Source of the DNA: Sambucus nigra | Lineage: Eukaryota > Streptophyta > Magnoliopsida > Dipsacales > Adoxaceae | DNA: 64,000 bases | NCBI GenBank assembly: GCA_949130495.1 | Contig: OX422221.1 | Coordinates: 30,516,917-30,580,916 of the forward strand | Direction: 5' to 3' | Shown: positions 44,848-58,282 of the stretch, piece after piece | Numbering within the stretch: the first letter of the stretch is position 1 | Layout: the number at the start of each line of letters is the position of its first letter | Position numbers and translations under genes: made by a program | The notes under the pieces: generated by a model | The model's input: only the letters and a program-made list of their open reading frames with translations | Told to the model about the DNA's origin: nothing | The model's database searches: none

Positions 44848-47633
44848 TGTAACAACCCAGGTTTTTGAGCGACTATTTTATAATATTTTGCCTGATGGGC
44901 TAATTTTATAAAATAGGGGATGTTGGAGTAAATATTATTTCCCGTGAGACTTAGGGATAATATTTACTATGTTTTGTATATTTACCGTTATGAGGAGGTA
45001 AATAGCATTATATTGTGTATTATTGCGTCGTTATATGTAAAACGACGGTTATGACCTATATATAAAATTGGGTAAGTTAATGAATTAAAAATGAAATTGG
45101 AACACAAAAATAGTTCACACTTTCCCGAATGCCAAAATAGGGGGCGCGGTTGTTTTTAGAATAGTCGAAATAAGTGCCTAGTTATAATTTTTGAGATTCG
45201 GGCATTTTTAAGGGGTTATGACTCAAATAAGTGGTTACAAGTCATTTTAGTGGTGTATTAGCAATTAAATGTGGGGATTTATGTTTTGAGACCCGTATAA
45301 GTCCCCCACCCCCTTTCTTTTTCTTCATTTTTGTGAGAGAAGACAAAGGAGAGAGAGAGAGAAGAGAGAGTTGGGAGAAATGGAGAGAAAGAGAGAAAAT
45401 GAAGATTTTGGGCCGGATTCCGTCGCTACCGGAGGTGATCCGAGACTACGAACCTCGAGGAAAGTTTCTTACTTGCTAGATATTGATTTAATGTGATAAA
45501 TCTTCTTGTGTAGTTAAGTATTGGGAGGTTTAAACCATTAATAGGTTTTGGTTGATTTTGGTGTTTAATTCTAAATCTTATAGTTTGATTTAATTTGAAG
45601 AGAAATAATTTGTTATTTGATGTGTAGAAATGATTTTATAGTAGTATTTGTTGTTGTGGTTGGGTGAAATAGCGAGTAGAAGCTTGGGTGGCTCGTTAAT
45701 GGCCGAAATAGCTTCTCGGAGACAGCTTTTCACCAGGATCGATCGATCGAGCCTGGGGGATCGATCGATCGAGGCCTTCGATCGATCGACGGCCAGGGGT
45801 TGATCGATCGACCCCTTCTGAAAAGGTGAGATATTTCTAGTTTTGTTTTAGCCCTTTTCTTTTAGGTTTGAGGTTTAGGAACCTTCCTTTGGGAAGTAAT
45901 GGGGAGTCCTAGAGGGTTGTATTGGTTAGACTAATGTCCTAGGCTTTGAGTAAATATTTAGGCTTACCCCGAGGGTTAGTTTGTATAGGTTAATGTCCGA
46001 TTTATATAAGAGGTTAACCTAAAGATAAATTGGAAGTTAAAATATTAATGTTGAGCTTTTGGGAGACGCTCCATTATGGAGACTCACTTTGAGGGTTTAT
46101 GAAATAATATGAACTCTTGGAGGCTATTTTGAGGTTAGTGGCACTTTGGGTCTAAGGTCATTAATAAAATATGACTTAATAAGAATGAAATGCACATTCT
46201 AAAACTTGGTGCTTAATGGCTAAATGAATGATTTTTGGAAAAGTAAAATTGGAAGTTTTCAAAAGGAAAAGTAAAGTTTTTCATAAATGTTAATTTATGG
46301 ATACACACCTCTCTAAATCGCTATCATAAGGGAAGTTGTGCGCGTTGTGGTGATGCTCCCTGACAAATTACCGCAGGGTGGATATAGTCCCTAGGCCATG
46401 TGAGCGCTTGTGATTGTATATTTTTCTGCGATGGGTAGGAGATTCCGGAAATGGGATGTTGAATACATTTTCCGGATGGAAGAAGAAAAATGGATGATAT
46501 GATATGAAAGGATAAAGCATTTTTTATGATAATAAAACTTGCTTTAGATTATGTATTTTCCTGGATGGAAGAAAGGAAATAAAATTTTGGTAAAGAAAGT
46601 TTTGAAATGTGATTAATTGGTAAACATTTGATAAAATGAATTTACCATATATGTATATTCCAAAAGAAAGAAATTAGGAATTGTGCCATTAGATGATGGA
46701 TGGATTTATTTTTTTATATTCCTTGAGTAGCTGTAGATGTGACCTCCCACACTTATGCACACACATACATTTGTTGACTATTTCGTGCTTAGGGTCTAAT
46801 GGATCTCAATGACCAACCTTGCCTAAGTAGTAGTGTATCGGGGGGGTTCCTTGTTTGGATTTCGCTTTGCGAGACACCCCGCGCATGAATAGGGCATAGT
46901 GTTGAGACTCGGGAGAAGTTAGCCCTTAGTACTTGGGGTTAACTAGAACATCTCACGATATTGCACTAGGATGCTGCTAGAATTAGAGATGAGAAATATT
47001 ACTGTTATCTGCGAGAGAATTACGTACTTAACTGTCATGCATTTTTAGTCACATGGTAATCATATCAAACCGGTCCCTGACCCGTATCTATATTTCTTTG
47101 TTTCTGCATATATTACTTATCGTGCAGGTGCTCTTCTGCATGGACACTCGAATTTACATTTTCGTTCCAGTTGTCATGGAGCTACAGCATATTGCGGATG
47201 TTTTAGGTTACTTGTATTAGATGCTTCTTTCTATTGTACTCTAGTTACGTTCAGTATATATATTCGGCCGTGTTTGCCCAAGGTATTGCACTCATTCATT
47301 ATATTGTAAATATTGAAATGTAATACTCGATGTAATAATTTTATTGGTCTGTTCACCGACAGCTTATTCGATGATATTTATTATATTGTCATTCTTTATC
47401 CATTGATTTTTTATACTCACCGTTTTTACAAATGGGATTGTCTAAGTGTTTTTATATTCTTTTCAAAATTTTAAATTTGACAGTCTGTTTTCTAAAATGA
47501 TTGGTGGTTATCTTATAGTATTATTGTAATCGACATTGATGCTAAGAATGGACCATCGATGATTCTTGTGATTATTAGAGTATTGGATTGGCCACCTATT
47601 ATTTTAGTAGGTGGGTTTTCACACTAAGGTTAA
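44848..47633 (+). repeat. 3' LTR of element B
   Basis: It starts TGTAACAACCC and ends TTTTCACA. In order it has a GAGA tract (45340-45400), a GATCGATCGATC palindrome cluster (45738-45818), a stretch also found in the LTR of C (about 46300-46450, TCTGCGATGGGTAGGAGATT) and the conserved box (46825-46889). Confidence 0.92.
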
Positions 47634-48515
47634 CGTGTACCTAGTTTAAGTTAATAAATGGAATCACGAGAGCCTAATAAGGCATGTATTTAAAATGTAT
47701 AATTAAGTTGGATTAAAATGGAAAGGATTCGAGGGTCTTATTAAGTGGTAGGTCATGTGGGTATAGACCATGCGTTTGGTAAAGTCGGTTGTCCTTCTAG
47801 GTGGGGTGACATAATTAAGGTTCCAAGAAGCGAATAGGTGTGCGCTGTTAGATGAGAGGTGAGTTTGGTGTTTCATGAGAGTGCTACTCCACTTTAATTA
47901 TGAAATAATGAATTTATAGTTATTATGCATGGTTAACACACTTGCTAAACATTTTTACACCTCGGTCTCTGACCCGTTTATATTTCTCTTTTTCTATATA
48001 TATATTTCTTTCTGCAGGTGTCCTACTGCATGGATACCATATGCCTTTCTATCTAGAGTCTTGGGAGCCCGGGCAGTTGCGGACTACTACGGGATTTGGA
48101 TTATAGTCGCTTCCTATTATTTTGTACATATAGATAGGAATCAAGTTGTATATCTGGTTTATACCCACTAGTCATTTGTAGTTGTTTAGATTTTTTTAGT
48201 TTGATTTTTGTACTGTCTGTGACCCGACAGGTTATCTGGGTATATATATCCTTTTGTATACTCATTTTACTTTAATGTTAGCACTTTCATTTATCATGGT
48301 ACTTTCTCATTCTAGTTTTGTTAGTAGTTATGCATTGTGGGTTCGGTTTCTATTCATGATTTATTTACATTTTGGCATTCGCTTTTATAATTTCATGTAG
48401 TTAGCCCTATCTGTTATAGTATATTCTGTTGATGCTGAGACTGAGAGCCATCTGAGATTCTCGATTTATGGTATTATAGGGCTGTCTACCCATTATTATT
48501 TTAAGCGGGTTGTCA
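47634..48515 (+). repeat. 3' LTR of element A, second part
   Basis: It continues A's LTR after the B insertion. GTTAACGTGTACCTAG matches 31214 onward of the left LTR and runs to the end GGGTTGTCA at 48515. Confidence 0.9.
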
Positions 48516-51500
48516 GGTCAGACATCTCGATTTTGCGGTGAAACCCTAAGTAAAAAAATGAGAGGTTGAAGATGAATAGTGCCCCACACACTAATGCGTG
48601 AAGTAGTGTGGGGTCATGGCGATTTTAATTATAAGCACTGCAAGTTAACAAACGGCAGCACACCGTTTATCTAATAGTCCTTAATTATTTTGAGCTTTTT
48701 TATTTTATTTTTAGAGTGAATTTGGTATATTATACTACAAGGTTTGGTTACTAGGAAACCATTTTTTTCTAAAACCAAAGATAGAAATGAATTACAATTT
48801 TTAAAAATTATACCTAAACCCCCAAAGTTTAATATTTTCAAACTTTAACCTCAAATTCAAAAAAAATACATAACCTTTAAACCTAACATACAACCCATTG
48901 AGAAAAGTCCAAACCTCTAGATTCAATATAGATATTTCACCCATAAACCCATGAATTATAGTTATATAATTAGAATAAAAACCCAATTAATTTTCTCACA
49001 CAACCAAAAGGATTTTTTTAAACCCTATCTCAAACATATTTAGGCATTCATTTCATTAAATCAAAGTTATATTAACCAAAGTTGTATGGAAAGTATGTCA
49101 TTTTACTTCAACTCTATTTTCACGATTAAACTTTCTACAATATGAATTTTTCATATCTTTATGTGATAGAACCAAAAATCCCATTCTCATTGTGAATAAT
49201 ATTTGTGGAACCTATAACCCATTGAATATATTATTAAATATTTGAAAAATTCAATCATTCAAGTATTTTAGCTGCATAAATTCTGATCATAGAATAGGTG
49301 TACTGTATCTTACATAGGCAAAGCTCTGAGAAATCTATATGGTCTTATGACTAAAGTTATTGAGTGCTTGATTTTTCTTAGAACATGTAGGTCACTCATG
49401 GGAGTGTGCTTAATAGTTATGTTATTTTATCTTCCTATAGTTTGGATATATTTGTTAAAATTCAATAACTTTAAACATCTCTAACCCCATAATATGGTAT
49501 GTATGGTTATGAAAACATGAATTATTTTACCCTTTATAAAAGGATATTATGGGAATCTGAACATAGTACCTATACATTCTCTCATTTCTATCATAGTATC
49601 TATACATTCTCTAATTTCTATCATTTTTCTATCAATTGAATCTTTTATACAAGCATTAATTACCTTTTAACACTTCACATTTATGTCCTTTAAATCCATG
49701 TTTTATCAACTGCAATTCATCAAATTATTATAATATGATATTTGTCACTTACATTTGTTACATTAATATAAAATGTATTTTACAGACTTATAATTATATA
49801 TTTGGTAATTTTTTTCTAATAATTTCCCCTCATGGATGGAAAGTGAGCAAGAGAAAGGACAAATACTCCCTGATGCCGTGGATTTTCAATAACTTAAATC
49901 AAGAACATTACTATATTTTACTTACATGTGGGTTGAGCTAGGAAGTAATGACAACACCATGCATAGAATATTTATTATGACATATCATCTTATGAAATTT
50001 TCACTTCTTTAATTCGAGACTAGTTCTAATATTTTAATAGCATGACATAACATCAATGTTTAAATAAAAATTTATGTATTTATGCTACAAAGTTTTATTT
50101 TTGTCACATTTTCTTATCGACCCCAAACCCAAAGAAAGAAACCGATTATAACACGACCAACCAAAATTGCCACTACTGGTAAAATCATTTCAAAGTAATA
50201 TAAATAGATATTTGTGTACGACCAAGAGTGGATGAAAATTTACAAAACAATTGAATCTAATTAAGGTCTACCTTATCCTCTACTACCTATGCCTCATGGG
50301 ATTATATTTTACTGGGTCCATTTGTGATTTTTGCATATTTTTATATGATAGTATTGGGTTTCTTCTACATTTGAATATAAAATTAATTTGTAATGCATGT
50401 GTTTTCTTTGGATTTCAATTTATTGTAAAAAATGGTTGTCATTTTCATGAATTTTTTTATTGAAGCATATTTTCTTTTGAACAATAAATTCCATAGTGGA
50501 AATGAAGAATTATATAAAGGGCCATAAGTTATTTTGTGGAAGTTCTTAGGATTATAGTATGATATATTAATATATATTCATATAAGGTTTTGGAATTCCG
50601 AGTAGTTTCATTAATTAATCATTAATCAATCATCATTTACACGCTTAAAAATCTATTAAGATTATGTTATCATTTTGTACTTACCCAGGGGCTTAGAATC
50701 ATTATAAGTGGTACATGTGATTGACTTCTATAGTTGGAAGATAAGTAAAAATATTGAGATTGTTTATCCACTCTCATGTTATTCTTCTTTGTGAGGTAAT
50801 AGAGACACCAAGAAATACTTATGGTATGATGGAGTATGTGATGCTTGGTGATTTTTTTTATTACATTGAGGAGAAGGATAGGTTACAGGAGGATGAAGCT
50901 CCCAACGTTTTATTGTAGGTTGAAATATCTGAACTGTCTCAAAGATTTGTTTAGGGGTTTGTTATACACTCCCAATTTCAATGACGATTCCAAGGCATAA
51001 AATTATGCTTTCCAAACACGCTGTAGGTTTTTCCTAAAAATAATTATATAGGTTTATCCTTGGCATTTTCGAACATTTACTATTTGGCGATACTCTGGGA
51101 GCATATAATATCTAGCATGGAGAACTACCATAGGAATATGGGGGTTCATGGAGACTTTGAACTTGACAATCTTCTTTTGGATTCCCAATGCAATGTAAAG
51201 ATTGCTGATCATTAATAATGCTTTTAATAGTTTAGAATGTGTAAGGATCAATACACCCATAATATATATGATGGGGATAGGTTATAATTAAGAAATGGGT
51301 AAAGAAGAGATGTAGGGAATTATTATTTGCAAAAAGACTTCAGAAATATTAGAGGGGGCCATGGACCCCCTCTGTCCCTATATAGAATCGTCTCTGTGCA
51401 TAATGGTCATTTTCTGAAGAGAATGGCATCCCACCTTTACGTGATGGTCATTTCCTGAAAAAATGTTACTGCCTCAAAAGAATAGTATCAAAGAGAATAT

Positions 51501-52569
51501 TAATGGCTGTAAAACCAAGTATTTCAAAGGTTTGGGAACTTAGTTACTAAATGGGAACGTATTAGGCACCCATTCCACCTTTCGATCTCTCATGGATATG
51601 TGTTAATCTTACTTGTTCAAACTCCGTGAAGTATGTGTCTAGGTGCATAATACAAATTGAAAACGAAATCGCTCAACTCGCGTCACAGACCAAGGCAAGC
51701 TGAGGTCATCCTTATGAGTGTTATGAAAATAATAATTCAAGGTATCATGTAAATGTTTATTGATTCACAACTCATTATAGAATAACGAATGCGTACACCA
51801 GACAAAACACAAAGAATCAAGCATATACAACATATTAAGAATGTGCAATAAAAATAATGTAACAAATGTGTACAAGCGAGGACTCGAGTCTAGGGATTTA
51901 CCCAAGGCGCATATGTTCCCAAGGGGAATCAAATTTCACGTAGTTCGGAGATAAAGTAAAGTGAGGTTTAACCCATAAATTAAACCGGCGTTTTTTCTTA
52001 TTTGTGTGTTTAGAAAAAATGTTTTTTTGTGTGACAAAATGTGATGATAATTCCTCATTTGGAATTTACATGTATACCCTCTTGTTATTGTTTTTAGGTT
52101 TCTTATGAAAATAAAGTATGTGAAAATATTAATAATAAAGGTTTGAAATTAAGGTATGTGATTCCATGAAATAAACCACTAAAGTGAAATAAAGTCATTA
52201 ATGCTAAAATAAGAGAATTTAAAGAGAGGGATGGAGAATTGGACCACGTTATGAAGACTTCAAGTGGATTTTAATTGTTGATGCACTGATCTCAAGACGA
52301 GGTAATGGTTGTACAAGGAGATAGGTGAGATTGGACTAAAAGGACTATGAAAAGGATGGAAGGAATCTCAGAAATGGCCTTTTCAAGACGGGAACAAGTC
52401 TTAATTCGAGAGAATGTTCTCTAAATTGCAGAGACGGATGTTCAGGGGTGCTTTTTAAAGTGAGGTCATGGAATATATTTATAGGTTTAAGGAGGGTGAC
52501 GATCAGAAGGGTCCTTCACCTATCTATTGTCATAGCACAATAAAGACACTATCTATAGGCATGGCCATA
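48516..52569. other. Stretch without a supported gene
   Basis: It is A/T-rich with many stops in all frames. A 30-bp direct repeat (ATACATTCTCTAATTTCTAT type) is at about 49561-49621. A GC-rich near-palindrome (GGGGGCCATGGACCCCC) is at 51354-51371. The short frames at 49735-49941, 50251-50463 and 51054-51260 match nothing known. Confidence 0.5.
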
Positions 52570-53460
52570 GGGGTGCCATTGGGCAGTCTAAGGTTAGTTT
52601 TTCGAAAAAATTGATCTTTAAATGTGAATCATAAGTTAGAATCACACACGGGGTGGACCATTGGAAAGGGTAATAACTTCCCTTTAGGGAATTATTAAGA
52701 CACTCCTGGGTTAAGTATTTGACTAAGGTCAAACAAGCCTCGAAAGGTCCCGTTGGTCACTCGATAAGAAATTATCGGAGGAAAATGAATCATTCATTCG
52801 AACCGTAAGGCCGATTTGCACACATGTTGGATCGTTGGAAAGGGTATTCAGAGCCTTTAGAGATTTTATTCAATTTCATTTGGTTTGGAGAGTTGAAAGA
52901 AGTCAAATGTGGCCCAAATGCGCCCATTGGCCCTTCGAGTAAAATAGGTCATTCATTCGTATCGTATGGTTGATTCGTTCATGGGTCAGACCACTGGGAA
53001 GGGTGTTCATATACCTTCAAAGATTTATTTTGATTCATTCAAGATGAAGAGTTGAGAAGTGTCAAACAGGACCCAGGAGCGCTGCCCAACATCCTCTAGA
53101 TTAGTTTTTGGGGTAAAACAGATTGTTCATCCGAACCGTAAGGCCGATTCACACACGAGGAGAATCGTTGAAATGGGAATTCAGATCCCTTCACGGATTC
53201 ATTAAGATTTTTCTCAGACAAGAAGTTAAAATGAGTAAAATGGGGCGCGAGTGCGTCTATTGGCCTCCATATCAGTTTTTGATAGTAAAATGGGCCATTC
53301 ATTCGAACCGTAAGGCTGATATACACACGGGGTGGACTGTTGGAAATGGTATTTATGACCCTTCTAAGTTTCAATGAGATTTTCCTCAGGAAAAGAAGTT
53401 GACCAGAGTTAAACGGGGTTCAGGAGTTCCTAGATTCCTCTAGATCAGTGCTCAATGGAG
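52570..53460. repeat. Diverged tandem repeat array, about 155-177 bp units
   Basis: Five units share CGAACCGTAAGGCCGATT, then CACACACGGGGTGGA, GTTGGAAAGGGTATTCA, a CTTT-AGAGATT part, and GTCAAA..GGGCCC..GCGC. The GTTGGAAA anchors fall at about 52652, 52827, 52983, 53160 and 53331. Units differ at many positions, so the array is old. It has no coding content and looks satellite-like. Confidence 0.85.
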
Positions 53461-53800
53461 GACCTAGGGTTTGAAGTGAACGAGTGAGTGCTAGAGACCT
53501 AAAGAGGTTCTTAGGTGGGTCCTAGGATGGGATGTCAACAGTCGTGATGTTATGATTTCTGCATTAAATAGTGCTATATTACAATACTATTTATTCTTTG
53601 TACTTAAATATTTTAATACGATTTGCCATAAGAGTGCCACAATTTTGAATCTTTAGGTCTATTATTTTGTGTCACTTAACTAAAATTATATCGAGCTTTG
53701 ATGTTATTGATTCAAATGTTTATGTAATTAATCAACGAACAAATGAACAAACAAATGAACACATTTCAAGAATAAACTTAATTAATGAATGACCAAATGA
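53461..53800. other. Short stretch between tandem array and D2 fragment
   Basis: Nothing recognisable. It includes A/T-rich sequence with a short AACAAATGAAC repeat (about 53740-53762). Confidence 0.4.
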
Positions 53801-55574
53801 AAGAATAGTGAGATTACCAACGACTGTAACTTTTTCAAAGAGGAAAGAGTATTGTATACACATAAATTAAGATAAGTCTCTAATATCACTCGGTGTAAGT
53901 ATATATAATGCACAAAAAGATTACCGAGTTATAAAAATCTGAAACCAACATAACAGGAAAAGTGAATGTGCTCATGGGATAAAGTTTAATTCATAAAGTG
54001 ATTCATAATATCGATGATTTCGGACTTAAGTCTAATAACTTCTAAAACCGAGAACAGGCATCGTTGAATTGTCTAATGGATCAGGAAATTATTGAAATTT
54101 ATCATCGGAAACAAAGGCGAAATTCCCAATAAAGGATTAAAAAAGAGAGAAAATATTTTTGAAAATTTTGAATTTTTTTAAGAAAAGCACACTAAGTAAC
54201 TAACATGTGAGCAAAAACATGGACTAAATAAAGAAATGGATAGAATATCCCAAACCCACTAACTTAAAACCTAACATTGTCCTCAATGTGAATTAAGAAC
54301 CAAGTTAAAGAGAGGAAAATAACGATATTACCCAAAATTGGAGCAATCCCCAAAAGAACAAGTCCAAAGAATCTGCAAAACAAGTTAGTACCGAGCATAG
54401 CAAAAACAAATAACAAAAAATTAACTAATTACACTATACTAAATAAAAAAGAAAAGAAAAGAAAAAAAGAATAAAAACCTATCTATATACAACCTACTAT
54501 TTAGGCTTCACACTAACTATACACTAGAAGTCTAAATAGTTGAGGGTCCACCATGAAAACAATTTGACTTTGGAGGATAACCAGTGTACCCTCACATACA
54601 AGCATACCCTCAAGAAAATATGAATTTCGTTTGAACAACGGAGGGCATGTGCAAGGCATAAGAAAGGAACCATCATCAATTAAAAGTTTTGGAGGTACGA
54701 TGGGTGATTTGGATTGAACTTGCACCAAAAACATGTGGGGACTGAGAAAAGTAGAATATCCTCCCAAGGATTTTGAAATTGGAATGGAAGGTGGCGCACA
54801 CGATGAAAAAGGTGCGATCGTGGAAGGAGACTCAAGCAAGTAATCCTCATCAGCGAAAAGGTAGATAACATTAAAGTTTGAAACCGAACATCAGGTACTT
54901 GTGACGGTGTCATAACAGAAAATGAATATAGAGAGGAAAGAAATTCAAACTAAAGAGACGAATCATCATCGCTTGAATATTGAGTTTCAAAAGAAATAAG
55001 ATCATTTAAATGAAATGTTCTTCTTTAGGGGTCAAAGAAGAAATAATATCATTGTAAATAGATATTACGTTATTTTCATCCCGACTTTCAATATCTATTA
55101 CGCAATGGGCCAAGTCAACAATGGTTTGTTCCAAAGTAGGCACAAAGTCCTCATTTGGTTCAAAATATTATTCGACTTCAAAAGTCTCGAAAGAAAAATC
55201 ATCGTCGGACAGAAATAATAAATCCAAATCATGTTCCCAACAACGATTTTCTTCCCGATAACGATTTTCAATTTTCTCATTTTCAAGCATATGCAAGCCC
55301 TCACGGAAAGCCATAGGTCGAGGCTTAGATACTTGAAAATGGGAACTTTAAAAATTATCATCGGACTTAAACTTAAACTCATTATTATTAGAATTTTGAA
55401 AACTATTGCAATTCGTTTCAAAATTCCTATTATAAGGAATTATAGGCCCAAAATCATTATCATCTTCATCAAAATTCCAATAACCCAAATTTTGACTTTT
55501 GTTATACTCTCCAAAAGTCATATTTGAATTTGTAATTTTTTAGGACCCTAAGTATTAATCGAAAGTCATAGGTA
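53800..55574 (-). mobile_element. D2: fragment of a second D-family element, cut by element C
   Basis: The stretch 54240-54560 matches the ORF-side 3' region of D (about 39930-40280). Minus-strand frames match the D ORF in order: RLLVYS and QSQIVFMVDPQLFRLL at the end, and REENRCWEHDLDLLF near 55250. The fragment ends at AGGTA (55570-55574), next to the left LTR of C. The rest, including its PBS and 5' LTR, should lie beyond the right end of the window. The left limit is uncertain. Confidence 0.7.
54513..55520 (-). pseudogene. D-family ORF, degenerate copy in D2
   Basis: The best open part (54513-54839) ends LLIDDGSFLMPCTCPPLFKR and IVFMVDPQLFRLLVYS, matching the D ORF (IGDGSFFKICTCLPFLK, IVFWVDPQLIRLLVY). 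Upstream, about 55100-55300, frames with stops give WEHDLDLLF and FEPNEDFVP, matching WEQELDALF and FQPNEEFEV. It is interrupted by several stops and shifts. No function can be assigned. Confidence 0.65.
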
Positions 55575-58234
55575 TGACAACCCGTTATCCGAAATAAAGG
55601 GTGGCCAGCCCGATACCCCGATGAAACAGGAATCATGGATAGATATCATTCTCAGCATCACAATAACATACAGAGTATCAAGAATAACCACACAATATTC
55701 CAGAAAACGGGTTATCAAAAATTTTAGTTAGTAATTTAAAGAAAACACTTTCAACAACCCATGATAGAAAAAGACAGTGGAAACTCCCACAAACATATAT
55801 AATATAATACAATAGATAAGAAAGGATCAAATAAAGCGTCGGTCGATACAATCTATAAAATATACAATAAGTTTCATTTGTTACATAATACATCATTTAC
55901 AATTACACCATTTGGGCCACACGCCCGAATAAAGGCTGATCTTAGCTACAAAACAATAATAGAGGCGTCTACACAAAATATCCCGTGATACCCGCAAAAT
56001 GTCACGGCTCCTCAAAAGACTCTGAGAAAAGAAAGTCATTACAGGAGACCTTGCGGCAGAACACCTGAACGAATATAGAAGGTACATACACAATAAGAAA
56101 ATGAAGAACCGGTTAGAGGCCGGTTTTTATATGATCACTAGATAAATGGCATGTATGACAATAATGGATAGGTAAGCATGGATGATATTCTAGCATGGTA
56201 ACATCAAATAAAGAACTAAGACAGTTAAATAAATATTAAAATGAAACTCAATTATACAAAGAAATAAAAGTACTTATAAGCCTTTTTCATCTTTCATCAT
56301 TTTCAATTCCATCTTCTTTCCATTCCTTATCAGGAATTCATTTATTACCATGTTCTTTTTATGGAACTTATCTCAACAGTATGCTCTTTGTGACATATAC
56401 TTTGCTCTTTATGTCATTAATGTTCCATCGAGTCCAACTCGATAATAGAATAGTTATAAATATATATATATATAACGATTCTAAGACCGCCCTTCTGGGT
56501 TTCCCTGCTGTGCACGCCCCTAAATAACCATCATCTTCCAAGGCCTACCATAAGACAACCTGGGATCCTATCGCAAACGTCGGGAAGCGGCCATACGCCT
56601 GCGGGATAATCAAGACCACACCCGTAATCTCCTACCCATCGCAGAAATATATAAACAAGCGCTCATATGGCCTAGGACTATATCCACCCTGCATTCATTA
56701 TCCAGGGGGCTTCACCTCAAGCATGGACATCCCTTAAGATGGTATTTAGAGAGGTGTGTATCATCCATTTTATTAATTTCCATTTTCATGGTTCAGTAAA
56801 TTATGGTTTACTTTATCCATTTTACATTTTATCAAATGCATTATAGTATACTTAACATTATCATAACAACCTCGAAGAATATTTAAACTCCCCAAGTTAT
56901 CTCTCCCAAATGTGCTTATTTGGACTTTATTAACCCATCAAATGAGATCTAGTTCTCATTTACCCCTAAAGTCTCCAAATTAGACCTTAAGATTTCCTAG
57001 ACTGTTATAGAACTACCTCACAAAAATAATGCCTAAAAATTTCTTTAAATCTCCCCCCCCCCCTGACAGGAACCCTAGATGAACCCCTTCGAGTCTAGGG
57101 AGTCAACCGAACTCAACTAATACTCTAAGTCCCTATTTTTACTTCATTTAAGAAGGTCCCTATGTTCCTATGAAAAGAAGAAGTTAAGGACTGAAAATAA
57201 AATGTTTGGGAAGAAAATAGGCGACCGGTCGACCGGTCCTAATACCGCGGTCGACCGCGTCTCAAGATTTGGCCTAAGTAGAAAAGTAGAAAGTTCATTT
57301 CGGCAGGACCGGTCGACCGGTCAGGGGACAGTGGTTGACCGCGCCATAATTTTAGCCCTTTGAAAGAAATGCAGTGAACGCTATCCCGTAGACCCGGTTG
57401 ATCGGTCTGCGAACCGCGGTCGACTGGTCTAAACAGACCTAGACCACGATTTCCTATCTTTCAAGCAAATTCCAAATCCAACTCATTTATTCTTACCCGC
57501 ACAACATAAATGCTACTACCACTACCATCAACATCAACAATCAACTATCCTTTAATGATTCAAAACCAACCACCATCCAAACCCTAAACTAGTAAACCAT
57601 AATCAAATACATCATTCTCACACAAATCATTTATCTTAAACCATAAATATCAAGTAGTAAACTTTCCTCAATGTAGAAAATGCAGATTTTCTTGGTGTGG
57701 GATCAAGAATCCCTCTTAAATCTTCAATATCTTCTCTTCTTTGTACTCTTTCTCTTTCTCTATTGGTTTAGAAAATACAATTAGGTGAATAGTGATTCAC
57801 TCAAGACATAAATCATGACTTTAGCCAAAAATCCCAACTTAATTGATCGATATTTCGATAAAACAATACGCAATTGCATATTTAAGGCATAATCAGTCAA
57901 AAATGCCCAAAATCTCAAAACACATAATGGCACTATTTCTGACTATCTCGCACGTTCCGGAATCAACTGCGGCCTCCAGATTATCATTTGGACATTTTAC
58001 AATTAAATTTAAGTTCCAGTCTCATTATTAAGCCAAATATCATTCTAATTCATATGATATTAATAAGCAAAACATAACAATATTCACCCATAGTTATGGT
58101 ATATATTCAAACTCATAGTCAATATTAACTTTTCTTCATTAAATTAGCACTCAATTCATAATCCAGAACTTATATCTAATTACCATACATAGTAATTAAT
58201 ATAAAATACGTTCTCATAAGCGAAGGTTATTACA
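55575..58234 (-). repeat. 3' LTR of element C
   Basis: Minus sense starts TGTAATAACC (58234) and ends GGGTTGTCA (55575), 2660 bp. It carries a GAGA-type tract (about 57735-57765, read as its complement) and a cluster of ACCGGTCGACCGGT palindromes (57221-57430). A stretch near 56600-56760 matches the LTR of B. Confidence 0.93.
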
Positions 58235-58248
58235 TACTCCCCCCCTTA
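58235..58248 (-). other. Polypurine tract of element C
   Basis: Minus sense AAGGGGGGGAGTA lies directly before the LTR start, nearly the same as in element B. Confidence 0.85.
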
Positions 58249-58282
58249 TGAGGGAATTTTGTCCCCAAAATCCAGGCGTACC

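Larger units (their letters stand above)
36655..47633 (+). mobile_element. Element B: long-LTR retrotransposon inserted in A, internally deleted
   Basis: The left end TGTAACAACCCAGG is at 36655 and the right end GGTTTTCACA at 47633. CTAAG flanks it (36650-36654 and 47634-47638). The complete 3' LTR is 44848-47633, but only about 120 bp of the 5' LTR remain (36655-36774). After that comes unrelated internal sequence. PBS and any coding region are lost, and element D sits in the rest (36859-42970). No pol motif remains. Confidence 0.9.
29191..48515 (+). mobile_element. Element A: long-LTR retrotransposon without pol, carrying nested elements
   Basis: Two LTR copies face the same way. The left one (29191-32123) lacks its first ~840 bp. 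The right one (33831-36654, resuming 47634-48515) is split by element B. Between them lie a tRNA-iMet-type PBS (TGGTATCAGAG, 32128), about 1.7 kb without gag or pol, and a polypurine tract (33817-33830). It is therefore a non-autonomous, LARD-like element. Its LTRs share traits with those of B and C (TGTAA.A.CCC start, GTTGTCA end), so it is probably moved by a Tekay/Del-like chromovirus. Five bases after the right LTR are GGTCA; the left target site is lost. Confidence 0.85.

Noticed and set aside
45231..45479. 82-codon frame in the B LTR
   Set aside because: It crosses the purine GAGA tract, is not kept in A or C, and lies in an LTR leader.
51354..51371. GC-rich palindrome GGGGGCCATGGACCCCC as a regulatory site
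   Set aside because: It is single, imperfect and without context. It probably belongs to an old, unrecognised repeat.
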